This document shows, in pieces, positions 1 through 11,785 of a stretch of DNA of 64,000 nucleotides; the first letter of the stretch is position 1; each line of letters starts with the position of its first letter. A program made the translations under genes and the position numbers. The notes beneath the pieces were generated by a model, which ran no database searches, was not told the origin of the DNA, and was given only the letters and a program-made list of their open reading frames with translations. Source of the stretch: Prillingera fragicola (taxonomy: Eukaryota > Basidiomycota > Tremellomycetes > Trichosporonales > Trichosporonaceae); NCBI GenBank assembly GCA_002335605.1, contig BEDY01000007.1:558001-622000 (forward strand). The letters run 5' to 3'.

Positions 1-2554
1 GCTCAAGAGCGAGGCGGTCCATAGAGCCAATAATGTCGGCGTGGGTGCAGCGCGCGACCTGGTGGATGGCCGAAAACTTGACGCCACGGGCGACAACAAT
101 GTTGGCCTGATACAGGAACTCGAGCGCAATGCGGGAGACGAACCGCTCCACGAGCACGATGTGTGGCCGCAGGTCGATGATACGGTTCGTGAGTAGACGG
201 AGGTAGTCGCGCTCCTGCTTCATGATTGGGTCAAGAGACATGAACTGGGTCTCGACACGGTGATAGTCGAGAGGGAAGGTAATGACCATGATGCGTGGGT
301 TGACAAGTCGGCGGGACATGCCCTTGTGTGCCACGTTTTTCGTAATGACAATACCGTCGACGTACTCCGAGTCGCGAATCTTGCCACCGGGCACCTTTTT
401 GATCTTGACATAGGTGCGGATATCAATCGAATCGCCTGCCCGCACCATGGGGCACAGGTTGTCTGACACGCGGAGCAGGAGGTGGTTCAACGTGCGGTGC
501 CACTCGGCACGGTGTGTGAGCTTGTTGCGGTCGATGGCCTGCTGAAGCATAGTGTTGAAGTGATCCAGCGATGGCCCAGAAATAAACTCGCGCGAGCCGC
601 CACTGCTTGTCAGTCAAGCCAAGACTCGCAAACTTACGCAAAGGACAGGGATCTTGCACGCCACAAGCCATCCTTCCTGTCCGTATCCAACAACGCGTTC
701 AGCCCACCACCAAGACTAGCAGTCGACAACAACCTTGTCCGCGAATCCAAGGGAAACTGATCAAACAGCCCGGGCGTCAACGGCGTCGCGGCTGGTGTCC
801 GCCCATCGTCCGAGTCGTGGTACTCGCTGCTGGGAAAGCTAACGTGCGGCCCTTCGGTCGGGAACTCGAGCCGCTTGTTCCGGCTGATCGTACCCTCGGC
901 GGTGCCAGGCCTGGGACTAGGCGTCTCAGAGGGCGCAATGCTCTGTGGTTGTTCGTCTGAGTTATCGTCTCCCATGCGGCGGAAGGGCGGCGCGGTCGTC
1001 GGGCGTGCCATGCCAAACACATGCCCGTCCTCGCTGTCCGACATGTCTGATGTGTCTTCAGGGGTGAACGGCCGTTCTGGCAGGTCCGGGGCGTTGCGAT
1101 TCCAATACCGCGGCACAGACGACTCGTCGATCGCAGTGAGAGAGTCGTTGTTATGTTGTCGGGTGAACAGCTGCGAGGCAGCGTACGGTGAAGCAGTGTA
1201 CGCCATCTCGGGCGAGATGACACGATCAGGCAAGTTAGACATTGCCGAACTGATCGACCTGCGGTCATCGTCGTCGTCGTACTCCTCCATAATCTTGAGA
1301 CACAAGTTGCACACGCGCACCATGCCATCCTGGCCGAACCGACGCGCGCCGATAATGTTGGATGCACAGCGTCCACAGAAGATTTGCCCACAGATGCGGC
1401 AATGGTGTTTTCGCCTCCATGTTGTAAATACCTGCCGTCAGCTCTTGTAAAGTAAAGATGATACGCACAGATTTACAGTCATAGCACTCCTTGCAGTGCT
1501 CGTCCGCCATCCAGTAGTGCTTACTCAACCCCTCGCCGCGCATGCGTCGGATAATCTTGCTCACACTGCCGGGCCGTTTGACAAACCCAAGACTGCGAAC
1601 ACTGCGCGTATCCTCGGCCGGCAACTGGAAACCTGGCACAAAGGAGAAGTTGGGCTGGCTGAGTTCGGCATTTGCGGCTACCATCGCAGACAGCGAGACC
1701 GAAGACGGCGAGTCGGGGATCGTGCTGATTGAACCGCGCCGCGGTCGCCTGCCGCCACCGAGCGCTGATGGTCCAATGGACTTGCCGCGCGCATGGGAAA
1801 TGTCAATGGAGGGGATTGCAGTGTGTGAGGTCAAGCGCGGGGCAGGTGGAGGTCCCATTGACTCCTCCGTGACTGTCGGTTTACTCGGCATGGTCGTCGT
1901 AACACTCGTGACAGGCGACACGGTGACCTGGGCTGGAGCAGCGGTAGACGGCCGCCAATTCTGTTTCCCGGGTACAAGTGTTCTGCGAGACTGCAACGTG
2001 TTGGAGATTTGCGAGTTGATTGACGGAGTCTGGGACGAGGATGCCGACGCCTGGCCGGACGACTGCTGGGACGCACGATGCGAGCCCGATGGTACGGGTA
2101 GCGACACCGCTCCGGGGGTGGTAGGTGACGGTCGTGACGAGGTCGATGGGTCGCCGCGCGACGGCATCGCGATCGAGAGCTGGGACGACAACTCCGAGCC
2201 GCGCTTACTGGGCCCGAGGCCGCTCGAGGTTGTCATCTCGGACGGTGGCTTGCTGGGTCCCTGTGAGCCGTGCTGTGAATGCTGAGCATGCTGTGCTGCC
2301 TGGTGAGCCTTCTCCTGCGCCTGTTTCTTTGCTGCTTCGGCAATCTGCTGCGCCTCGGTCTGGGCCGGCGGGACACCTGGCACCTCGACGGATGCCTTGT
2401 CGGCTTTGCCGCCGCTGGGCACTGTGAGTGCGGCTGCAGGCGGTGGTGCAGAGGAGAACGTCGACTTGACTTTGGACAAGATTGAAGGCAATAGTCCAGG
2501 CTCTGGATCGTCCTGGAAAGGATTTGGGAAGGTTGTGAGGCCAGAGGCAGGCAT
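1..2554 (-). CDS. FAB1: FAB1/PIKfyve PI3P 5-kinase, N-terminal part (3' end outside window)
   Basis: Exons on the minus strand are 2554-1469, 1431-638 and 602-1 (continuing past the edge), with introns of 37 and 35 nt. The visible ~827 residues start with a long Ser/Pro/Ala-rich region. A FYVE zinc finger follows around residues 345-405: the pair CKECYDCKS is joined across intron 1 to WRRKHHCRICG, then CGRCASN and VCNLC. A second low-complexity stretch precedes the TCP-1/Cpn60-like domain from about residue 630 (PRIMVITFPLDYHR, PHIVLVERFVSR), which is diagnostic of Fab1/PIKfyve. The family makes PI(3,5)P2 on endosome and vacuole membranes; the kinase domain must lie left of position 1. The start is the first ATG of the frame. 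The frame stays open upstream to a stop just before 2645, so an extra 5' exon cannot be excluded. Confidence 0.9.
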
Positions 2555-2996
2555 GAGAGCAGTTGATGGGGAGGCACGGCTTGATGATGCTGCCGAGGCC
2601 GCCCCCGTGTCCAGGAGAAGATGGTGGTCGGATATCTCTGTCTAGAGAGTGAAGGGTGTGATGTTACACTATGTTGATGGGGTACATTGTTTGTGAGAGA
2701 GTGAGAGAGGTGGCAAGAGAGCGAGGTTGAATGACAAACAGGTATACCAGTGGGCAGGTAGAGATAGAGTGCATGCGGGGTCACCAGCGGGGGCGCGGAA
2801 CGACGGAAGCAAATACCTCCACCCATACAACCACAACAACCGTACAGTGCAGTGGCGGCGACTTTTGCCACCCCAGCAGCACGTCGCCTACACCATGCAT
2901 CAACACTCTCTCTGCAGCCCCAGCAGGTAAACGATGAATGAGGGCCAGTAGCCGTGGTGCATAAACTAGTGACAACACTCGGCATTATAAAGAATA
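2555..2996. promoter_or_regulatory. FAB1 upstream region and 3' flank of the nucleotidyltransferase gene
   Basis: This 442-base gap between two minus-strand genes must carry the FAB1 promoter and 5' UTR and the terminator of the gene above it. GA/CT-rich tracts (around 2690-2712) are typical of fungal 5' UTRs. I see no further coding sequence. Confidence 0.35.
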
Positions 2997-4650
2997 CTAG
3001 CGTTTATTCTTCGAGTTACTGACGGAGGGTTCCGAGAGGTGCGTCAGGGTGCATGTTGGGCGTTGCTCGAGCAACCTGTGAGTGGCGTCGACAGTCTGCA
3101 AAGAGGCGTTAGGCAACATGTCTATCACTCAGGCAGTCAGGACTCACCTTGAGCCACCGCTCTAGCGAGTCTTTATGGATACCCCCAGCGCAGTTCTGGA
3201 AATCAGCAAGGTTTCGGTGTTGGCCTGGATAGTAAGATGTGTGGTGGGTGCTTACCTTGGTCCAGATAAAGGGGTCTTGGACGACCAAGAGCCTCTCCCC
3301 CCAGGTGGCAGGCTGAACACCATAGATACCAGTCGACATGATCTTCTCCTCATCACGTAAGCGTTCATCATAGCTATCCAAGCATTGCTTGATCTCTGCC
3401 GCGGGCAAGTGATCCATCGATTGTCGATACTCTTTCCTCCGCTGGACGGCGGCACCCATGGGCTCTGTGCGGTCGCAGATACCGCCGTTGACGACAGACA
3501 CAAACTTCTTCGAGTAGGCAAAGCTGCGAGTGCTTTGCAGCCGACTGAAGAAGGCAAAGAAGCCTCGCAAGGCCTGGGCTGCTGTGAGCTGCGGGTTGCG
3601 CTTTGTCCAGCCATCGGGAGCCTCGCTGTCAAAGTCCACTTGGGCAATGAGGCCTTGCGCGCGACCAAACGACACCCAGATTCGGCCATGCCTGTCTTCT
3701 GTCGGGTCGAGAATACACGGGTACGGCATACTGGCTCTGGCTTGCAGATTCGGCAACTCCCCGAGTGATTGCAAGTACCCAATAGCCATGAGCGTGAGGC
3801 AGTACGATGACATGCTGGCCGGTCCGTTCTTGCCAGAGGGGTCATTGAGATTGTGTGCCGATGACCACTTCTTGAGCGCGTGAATCATTGGTCGAAGCAC
3901 ATAGGGCGATATCCGGCAGTACGCCAAGATGAGCGACGAGTTGTACCTGGCTGTTAGCTTCAGTACCTGCGCTGAGCTCACCATCCGCCCATGTCGTTGC
4001 AGTTGATATCGCACTTGAGTTGCATGCGGTTGCTCGTGAACTCAATGATAGGTGTCGAAGCATGCCTCACCACATTGTTCACCGTGATTCCCGGTGTCCT
4101 GCTCAACAGCTTGGACAGCCAGTTCATGTTGTACACTCGTGGCAAAATGTCGGGCAGCTGGCCATTGTTGCGGCGCTTGATGGTACCTCCCAAAGGCACT
4201 CGCCACAGCTGTGGAGCATCTGGCGTATCAGCCTCTCTGAACGCACCTAGATAGAAACTCACAGCCCTTTGGTTGCAACTTGTCAATAATGACAAGATCA
4301 AGATCACCCCCCTTGCCCGTCTCCCCACCCCACGCCACACTCCCAAAAACGTCGACCTTGAACCTCTTTCCGTCGGGATTGTCCACCCCTCTCACCGCAC
4401 CATTAACCGCGTCCGTCAGCCCTTTCAACAGCTGTCTGATCTGCTGCTTTCTTTGCGGTGAAGGCTCAGCGGCCGCCCAGGACGCCATGACGCTCTGGCA
4501 TAGCCGGTCTGTCGTTGCTGTGTACTGGGCGGGAATGTGCTGGCGCGGCGATGGGAGAGAGGTGTAGAGGTCGTAGGGTGAGGGTGGCAGTGGGGCGGGA
4601 TCTTGTGGTTCCACGGCCATGAAGGCGCCCGAGTAGCCAATGACGGCCAT
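2997..4650 (-). CDS. Cid1-type terminal nucleotidyltransferase / non-canonical poly(A) polymerase
   Basis: Exons are 4650-4263, 4219-3982, 3946-3256, 3195-3148 and 3095-2997, giving 487 aa. The nucleotidyltransferase core has the helical-turn signature FGSVAWGG (102-109), the catalytic pair DLD (116-118) and a third Asp near residue 199 (LKCDINCND). After the palm comes a PAP-associated domain (FFAFFSRLQSTRSFAY) ending in the family's nucleotide-recognition segment VVQDPF and the conserved KNCAGGI spanning the third intron. Such enzymes add U or A to RNA 3' ends in surveillance and decay. Which nucleotide is used cannot be read here. Start choice: ATG at 4650 fits the preceding stop-free but low-quality sequence. 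An in-frame ATG at 4815 is an alternative that would add a 55-residue hydrophobic and Ser/Pro-rich leader. Confidence 0.85.
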
Positions 4651-5266
4651 TGTGTCGCTGAGGGGAGGGGGCTCGGACGGGCGATACGGTGAGAGAGGCG
4701 TCTGGGAACAGATGGACTGGATGGCGATTGAGACTGCTGTGTGGTGCGATGAGTGACAGGCAAACAATATCTGAGCAAGGATTATCAGCGGTTTACCCTT
4801 GGCTGGGCAAGACATGAGTAGACACGTACAGGTAGCGATGAGGTTGGGCGACAAGGTGTCTCTAGCTCTACAGGTGATGGGGTTGCGAGCAGGCGAGGTT
4901 GAGGGGTGAAATGTCTATGCAGGGTATGATTGTAACAGATTAAGACTCAGCAACGCTCATTAACTCTCTTGTTATAATGTACGCAGGCGCGATGTCGAAC
5001 TGAATGCAGTGGCAAAGGAGTAAAGCAATGAGGAAGTCACAGAAGTTGATGATTCTTCGCAGGCGCGATTTGGGTGGAGGCCGTGCCTGACATACTAACA
5101 ATCCTGGCTCTTACGTAACACATACCAACAGTGAGCTACATGCCTTTGATAGCGACCAACGTCTACATTATACTATATCAACATCTACAGAACCCAATAA
5201 AACAATGCCCATGCTTGTGCTCGTCGCTATGCACTCTTTCCGCCCATACCAAATGCGACCGCCCCC
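4651..5266. other. Intergenic, 616 bases
   Basis: Promoter side of the nucleotidyltransferase gene and 3' flank of RAD54. I see no conserved ORF, repeat or RNA gene. Confidence 0.4.
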
Positions 5267-7847
5267 TCAATGCGAAATGTATTGAAACACATACGACACC
5301 TCTGGCAACCCCAGCTCTGCACGCAGGAGGTCATCGTGCATCTGCCCCAGCTGCGAGTTGGGGAAATGGTTCCACGAGCTCGCGTCGCCATAGAGCATCG
5401 CCTTGGACTTGATAAACTGCTTGCCGTCGCGGCACCGCTTGCACTTGTACGTGTCATGCGTGTCGCACAGCGTGTTGGGGGTGAAGCGGAAAAGCTGCCG
5501 CAAGTCGTCCTGCGTAAAGTGACGGGCAGTATCCTCGGCCTCGTCGACGACGCAGGCTGAGAGATTCTGCTTCTGGCACTGGCGCTGGAAAATCTTCTCC
5601 TCGATCGTTCCAGTCGTCTGGAAGCGATAGACAAAGCATTCCTTCTTTTGGCCGTCACGCCAGACACGGGCGAGAGCCTGCTGGTCACTGGCCGGGTTCC
5701 AGTCGGGGTCGAAGAGGATGAGGCGGTTGGCGCCGATCAAGTTGATGCCACATCCACCAGCCTTGGAACTGAGAAGGAACACAAACTCTTGGCCCTCGGG
5801 GTCGTTGAAGCGGTCGACGATTTTTGACCGCTTGTTGACGTTCATCGAGCCGTCAAGGCGGACATGTCCGTACTTTTTGATGCGGCACAGGCGCTCCATC
5901 AGATCGAGCGTCTGCGTGGCATTGCTGATGAGCACGATCTTGTCGTTGGTGTGGTTCTTGATGTGGTCGAGCATGCGCTCGAGGACGACAAACTTGCCAG
6001 AATAGGTGCAGTTGAGCGCGCGGCTGCGGCCATGCGTGTTGATTGGGTAGTCATCAGGCAGGAGCTTCTCGCTGCCTGCCAGATCCTCGGGGAGTTTGAG
6101 CAGTTCGGGGTGATTGCACAGCTTACGGAGAAGTCCAATCGCTTTCAGAGGCTGCGAGTCCTTGCCGCGGAGCAGGCGCTGGACATCCTTCGAATTGACA
6201 AAGTGGTTGTAGAGCGACGTCTGGAGTGGGCTTGGGTTACAGAAGACAACGTGCTCGTACTTGACGGGGACTAGAAATGTCAGCCTGACACCAAGTAGGG
6301 CAGAGTGCACTTACGGTACTTTGAAAGAAGATCGTTGGTACGACGAATGATAAACTTGCTCACAAGTCCGCCCAGCTCCTTCAACTTAGCATCACTCTCC
6401 TCCTTCTCCTTGTCAGACGCGTCGGCATCACGTCCGCGCAGAATCTTGTTCTCAAAGTTCTTCTTGAAGTCGTTCTTTGAGCCAAGATAGTCAGGGTTGG
6501 CAAAGCTGAGCAGCGCAAAGTACTCGGACAAGTCGTTTTGAATGGGCGTTCCGGTGAGGATGACTCGTCGCTTCACATTCAACGACGTGAGAGCCTGGAA
6601 GGTGAGGGTTTCGGCATTCTTCAAGCGATGTCCCTCGTCGGCGAGTAGCAGGCCAATGGGACAGTTGGCGAGTTCCTCCTGGAGCGTGCGAAGAGTCTCG
6701 TAGGAAACGATCATCACTGGGAGAGTGACGTTTCGTCCATGAGCGGCTACCCAACGACGAACAGCGGGAATGAGCTCGGCCTTGCCTCCCTTTCCATCGA
6801 CAACAAGGGGGTTGACAGCTCCAGGTCCAAGCCATTTGACCAACTCGTTGGCCCAGTTGCCGACGAGCGACGTGGGACACGCAATGACCACCTTCTCGCA
6901 GGTGCCTTTGCCTGGTACAGGAGACTGCTTCAACAGCGTCCACAGTAGGGCAATGCACTGAAGTGTCTTGCCTGACGAGGTCAGCTACAGGCACCTGGCT
7001 CCCTCAACTTACCGAGACCCATCTCGTCTGCCATGATGCAGCCCATCGCCTTGTCGTCCAGCAGTCCAGTCGTGCAGCGGTAAAGAAACTTGACACCTTC
7101 GATCTGATGCGGGCGGAGCACCTTGGATAGCCTGGGATCAATAACAACAGGTACCTTGACGTCGACCTTCTTCGTCTTGTCCTCGATACCGAGAATCGAC
7201 TTGAGACTCTTGTGCGGCCCGCGAATAGCCTCCTCCTCCTTGCGCTTGCGCGCCTCCTCGGCCAAACGTGCCTGCTCTTCGGGATCAGGCTTGTCGTCGA
7301 TAGTGGGATCGTAGAGCACGATCGCAAGATCAGCCATAGGGTCGTGAAGAGGTCGCGGGGCCAGGGTCGGGTGTGGCCGTGCGCCGAGCGACGCATGAGA
7401 GAGGGTATGCACAATCTTCTCAGACGTCTTTGCGTTGGTGATCACAGGGATCGAAAACCTAAGACAGTCAGCTACGCCACAATGCCGTTTTACTCACACT
7501 TTGGCAAACATTGTGCTCGAGTCTTTGGGCTCGTACACTGGAAACTTGCGTGTGCACCATTTGGCCATGCCTCCCAGCACACCGTCTTCGTAAACCTTGT
7601 TGCCCATTTCGAATCGCATCTTCTTCTTCGGGCTGCCGTCGATAACAGCGTCTCCGTCGTCTGCACCATCTCCCATGTCCCTGTAGTTGACCTGCTTGCG
7701 CTTGCGGGCAGGGAGGACGGTCGTCCGTTTTGACGCGAGGGCCGAGGTTGGTGGGCGAAATGGCTTGGAGATGATGCCAAATCCGCCCGAGGTTGCCGAG
7801 GTGACGGGTTGTTCCCCCGCCTTTGCTGCTGGTAGCCTTCGCAGCAT
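5267..7847 (-). CDS. RAD54: RAD54, SNF2-family recombination ATPase
   Basis: Exons are 7847-7498, 7458-7013, 6971-6315 and 6270-5267, giving 818 aa; introns are 39, 41 and 44 nt. The N-terminus is basic (KRKQVNYRD). The SNF2 core follows, with LRPHQIEGVKFLYRC, the Walker A ADEMGLGKTLQ (split by intron 2), ADEGHRLKN (motif II) and LTGTPIQND (motif III). The helicase C lobe has LLSSKAGGCGINL and RVWRDGQKK (motifs V and VI). This order and the Rad54-specific spacing separate it from Swi2/Snf2 remodelers and from Rdh54. It is a dsDNA-translocating partner of Rad51 in homologous recombination. Length lies between human (about 750) and budding yeast (about 900). The ATG at 7847 begins the first clearly coding stretch; sequence above it is pyrimidine-rich 5' UTR. 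Confidence 0.95.
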
Positions 7848-8055
7848 TTTACACAAACGTGACAGCTGAAAGGGAAATGCAGGAGCGATGGAGAGAGAGT
7901 ATGCGATGGAGAAAGAGAGGGATGTATGATTTGTTGTTGTGGATCCAAGCATTATCGGAAAGCAAGTCGCGTCAACCACAGGGAGCGGAAGCAATTTGCC
8001 ACCCAGTATTGTCTGAATATATTACATCCCCCTAGTTAAACACTTATCCCATTGC
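7848..8055. promoter_or_regulatory. RAD54 promoter region
   Basis: About 200 bases upstream of RAD54. No specific element such as an MCB box was recognised. Confidence 0.3.
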
Positions 8056-8394
8056 TCACATACAGTGCTCTTTCTCTTCCTCGCATGCATAGAGTGAGTA
8101 CATGGAAAGTGATGGCTTCAGTGTCTGGAACTGCTCACACTGGGCCGATGACGGCGGCGGAAGGATGACGGCAAGGTCGCTATCCAGGATCTGACCTTGT
8201 CCATTGATGTGTGTTACACTCCAGTACCCAGTACTTGATGACGCTCTCGTTGCAAGGACAGTGTAGCTGCCAACATGGTCCTTTTTACTCGGATGGACAA
8301 AGAGAACGAGGTACCTACAAGAGCAGAGCTCTGGGGCCACCTCCGCGTTGTCGCAGCGTATATTGGGTGCCATGGTAGAGGTAGTCGGAGGCAT
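8056..8394 (-). CDS. Small orphan protein, 112 aa
   Basis: Single-exon frame with an ATG start and a second in-frame ATG seven codons on. The product is soluble-looking, with no signal peptide or membrane segment. A compact beta-rich central part (RYLVLFVHPSKKDH, GYWSVTHINGQGQ) is followed by a Pro-rich linker and an acidic Cys-containing end. I do not recognise a family. It is divergent from the F-box-like gene with 134 bases between the ATGs, so the two would share a promoter. It could be a genuine lineage-restricted gene, a remnant of a larger gene, or chance. Confidence 0.4.
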   Translation of the reverse strand: MPPTTSTMAPNIRCDNAEVAPELCSCRYLVLFVHPSKKDHVGSYTVLATRASSSTGYWSVTHINGQGQILDSDLAVILPPPSSAQCEQFQTLKPSLSMYSLYACEEEKEHCM

Positions 8395-8528
8395 TCACAT
8401 TCCGGAGACGCGTGCTGCGTGGTTGTGTTTCTCTTCATTACTCTGACCACCTCCTGCCACCAGGTGCAGCACTGCAGATCACCTCACAGAACCAATCTCG
8501 TCATCGACCCGATCCCAGCCAAGCAGAC

Positions 8529-9938
8529 ATGAATGAACAGACATCAGCTACAGCTAGCAAGCGGCGCCGGACCAGCAATCGAGCACAGCCAGAGTCCGTT
8601 GTTGACGCGACTACCCTTGACTACTCGCGCTTTCCGCATCTCATCGACAGCATTCTTGAGAATGCGTCGCCTCAGGTCCTGTTTGCATTCCGGCTCACGT
8701 CAAAGGAGCTTTGTGAACGCGTCGACAACCTCATGTACCGCTTCTTGTGCATCAAGCAGCGGGGCATCTTCTCGGACGAAGCCTCTGAGGATCCTGACGC
8801 CTGGTCTGAAGGCTCTGACACTGAGCACGATGAGGACAAGGAGGAAGAAGACATGTCCATGATCCAAGGAGCCTACGGGCCACTACCCGGCTTGGATCCT
8901 CCGGGCCGCCCGTTCGCTGCCTTTGGGATGTACTTTAACCAACCGTTTGACTTCAACCAGGACATGAACCTCCCACCTTCGGAGAACCGCTCTGCAGCAA
9001 GACGACAGCGACGAGCCGAGCTGCTGGGCAAAGCGCGCATCGTCGACTACATGAGTACCATCTACAAAGAGTCGGAGAACTTTGAGGGGCTCGACAATCT
9101 GCAAGTGTTGCGCCTGGGCGACGTCAACTTTTGCCCGCTCGTTGCCCCGCTCCTAGTCGAGATGGCCGACGTTGGTGAACCGCACGGCGACGAGGGCTGG
9201 GACTGGGACACTATGTTCACGTTTAAACCCGTCAACAAGGCGCTCGATGCCGTGGTGGTGCCCGGCAAGGTCGTGTCCACCAAGCTTGCCGATGTGCTGC
9301 GAGAGTACGTTATGAACATCCAATATCACCCGCTGTACCCCCGCCTCGACGAGGTGTCCTTTATCGTCAAGGCCGGCAAGCCCAAGTGGGACGTCGAGAA
9401 GGTCGTCGTCGTCTTTATGCGTGACCCGCGGCCGCCAACGAGGGGTGACCAGGCGTATTACGCGTGGGGTCAGCAGTCAGAGGACCCGCGGCCGGGGACT
9501 GGCACCCTCGGATTGTTGGATCACCTCTTACACGGGCTCATCTTGGACTGCGCCGAGGACAACGACGAAATCGCAACGAGGAACAAGGGCCGGACCACGA
9601 AAAGGTCCTACACTTTTGTCGGCGTTGACGAGATACCCCCGCACGCACTCGGTCTTCGCCGCTCGCTCACCGGCCGCGAAATCGTTGAAGAAGTACAGAC
9701 CGACCTAGCCCGACGCGTCCCGCACCTCCTCCGCGAGGTCGAACTCGTCCCAGTCCCCGGCCGCGAGAGTTTCAACCACGGCATGCACCAGGTGGAGAAC
9801 CGCTTACCTGCGCGAGTGGCGGCATTGTGTCAGCAGTTTACGTTTTTGACGCATGCCGAGTATCGCGCCCAGGTTGGTGAGCGCAAGTATCGAATCGCTG
9901 CGGAGAGACCGCCGGCAAAGGGGAGGTACTCGTTGTAG
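8529..9938 (+). CDS. F-box-like protein of a lineage-specific family (copy A)
   Basis: Intronless, 469 aa, from the ATG that follows 5' UTR sequence. Residues 30-70 look like an F-box-type helical motif (FPHLIDSILE, FAFRLTSKELCERVDNL) preceded by a basic stretch (KRRRT). An Asp/Glu-rich linker lies around residues 83-110, followed by a long globular part that I cannot assign. The C-terminal FLTHAEYRAQVGERKYRI is nearly identical to the end of the gene at 16214-17335, and the N-terminal motif is shared too, so the two are paralogues. If the F-box holds, it would act as a substrate adaptor of SCF ubiquitin ligases. No leucine-rich or WD repeats are visible. Confidence 0.7.
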   Translation: MNEQTSATASKRRRTSNRAQPESVVDATTLDYSRFPHLIDSILENASPQVLFAFRLTSKELCERVDNLMYRFLCIKQRGIFSDEASEDPDAWSEGSDTEHDEDKEEEDMSMIQGAYGPLPGLDPPGRPFAAFGMYFNQPFDFNQDMNLPPSENRSAARRQRRAELLGKARIVDYMSTIYKESENFEGLDNLQVLRLGDVNFCPLVAPLLVEMADVGEPHGDEGWDWDTMFTFKPVNKALDAVVVPGKVVSTKLADVLREYVMNIQYHPLYPRLDEVSFIVKAGKPKWDVEKVVVVFMRDPRPPTRGDQAYYAWGQQSEDPRPGTGTLGLLDHLLHGLILDCAEDNDEIATRNKGRTTKRSYTFVGVDEIPPHALGLRRSLTGREIVEEVQTDLARRVPHLLREVELVPVPGRESFNHGMHQVENRLPARVAALCQQFTFLTHAEYRAQVGERKYRIAAERPPAKGRYSL

Positions 9939-10468
9939 TTTGCTGGCATGGTTTCATTCAGCGTGTATGGCATCACTATGTATTTCCTTCACTGAGCGCA
10001 GCGCAGCAGCCAGATGCTTATGCTCGCTCTTCGTAGCAGCGCTGTTGTACTCGAAGGGGACACTACCTGTGGCCATTTGCCACCCAACGGCCGATCCAAC
10101 AGATGTCTCACGCGCCTACCGGCGTCTCGTTATCACCAAAGCCACAGCCTCTGTCGTCCACAGCCGTCAGTGCCATGGCATGCATGCACAGCCCAGCTAT
10201 CATCGCACTCAGCCCATCCTACCCAGTGACTTATGCATCGGAATTGTCTCTGCATGCTCTGCACACAGCCATCAGCAGCAAGATAGGCGCGCAAAGGACC
10301 AGCACTGAAAACTCGGCTTGGACCGACGTCACCACTTTGGCTGATCGACTGCTCCCCTCCACAACCACATCTCCCACTTGACCTTTCAGTCTTTGCAATC
10401 TCCTTCAACAGCAGCGCCAGTCAGCCAGCCAGCGCTAAAGGGCACGAGAGAGGAGCAAAAGCAGCAGC
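9939..10468. other. Intergenic, 530 bases
   Basis: 3' flank of F-box-like copy A and promoter of the VanZ-like gene. No supported gene or repeat seen. Confidence 0.35.
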
Positions 10469-11697
10469 ATGCCGGCAGACTATCCGCGGCCGCACGCCGC
10501 TGTGCAGGCCTTGCTTGAGCGGACGAGCGACTTTCTCATGCAGAGCTATCAGATGAAGGATACGCCGTTGCATTTACGCCCAGTGAGTGCGCCTGCGCGG
10601 GAAGGGTCTGGGTCTACGTAGCCGTAAGCTGGTGAAGCGCTGAGGGGACAAGTCTTTTAGCAGCTTGCTCGCTGGCGGCTAGTCCAACCGAGTCATGTCT
10701 GTCGCGGTGTCGCGTCGCCTCCCGCCCAACATGCGCTGACGACCACAGGCAATGACCTTTATCACTGGTGCGTGGGTGATCATGCTCGGTATCCTGGGTC
10801 TGGCGCCGATACCCAAGATGCCGTGGAACGACAAGGCGCAGCACTTCTTTGGGGTGAGTTGTGATGACGCGTGGAGGCATGGACGCGGCGTGGCCGGTCA
10901 GGTTGATGGCTTGGGAGGCCCGGGGATGCCGCTCTAGTGGTTCCTCTACGGCTTATGGTGGTACTTGTGACACCAAAATCTGTGACACACCCCAGCTGCC
11001 GCCTGAGCTGCCCTTGTTGATGACTGAGCTAACATCGCAGATGGGCTTTGCCTCCTTCCTGCTCTACTTTGTCATTGACGTTCCCGAGTGAGTCCATGTG
11101 CCCATTCCTATGCAGCGATACTGACGTACAAGGGGACCGCACCGCCGCGTCTGGTACATCCGCCGCGCCCCGTTGTTGTTCACCCTCTTCTGCGGCTTCT
11201 TCATCGGCGGCATCGTCAGCGAGTTTGTCCAGTCGGCCCTACCCGTGAGTATCCCAGCACCGACCACGGCCCTCTACCAAGCTAACAACCGACAGTGGAA
11301 GACATTCCAATTCGGCGACATCGTAGCCAACCTCCTCGGCGCAAGTCTCTTCACGTACATTGCCTCCATCCTCGCCAAGCGTTCCCGCGACCGCTCCGAG
11401 CTCGCGTCGCTGTACACCCCCCTGTCCTCCCACGCGAGCGCGAGCTACCGCGACGCACAGGGCCGGCTGCACGCGTTTGGCGCCGCGCCCGAGCCGACAT
11501 CTAACGGTGGCAGCAATGGCGCGTCGCCCGGCGTCGTCGGCGCGGGCATGGCTGCTGGCGCAGCAGGCGGCTTGGTGGGCGGCGGTGCGATCGCGCTCGC
11601 CGGTGGCGAGGGGGATGACGTCTGGGATGACTCTGTCGGCGACGGCGAGTTGAATACGGCCTTTGCCCTCGGCGACGACGATGGTGACATGGTGTAG
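10469..11697 (+). CDS. VanZ-like multi-pass membrane protein
   Basis: Exons are 10469-10582, 10749-10853, 11041-11087, 11133-11244 and 11296-11697, giving 259 aa. Four hydrophobic segments are visible: FITGAWVIMLGILGL, GFASFLLYFVIDV, LFTLFCGFFIGGIVSEF and IVANLLGASLFTYIASIL. VanZ-family landmarks are in the expected order: WNDKAQHFF before helix 2, then SEFVQ and FGDIVANLLGA. The C-terminal 100 residues are cytoplasmic-looking and low-complexity (Ser, Gly, Ala, then Asp). The domain is named after a teicoplanin-resistance accessory protein, but its function in fungi is unknown, so no drug-related role is implied. It is convergent with the Sld3-like gene, with only 88 bases between stops. Confidence 0.8.
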
Positions 11698-11785
11698 CTT
11701 GCGCGTGCGCGTGTGCAAATAGATGGATCATGCAGCATGGGTACATAGATAATACAACAGGCTACATTCTTTCTATACTGCGCTC

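Noticed and set aside
2640..2680. Possible extra first exon of FAB1 starting MYPINI
   Set aside because: The only intron connecting it would be about 28 nt, shorter than any supported intron here.
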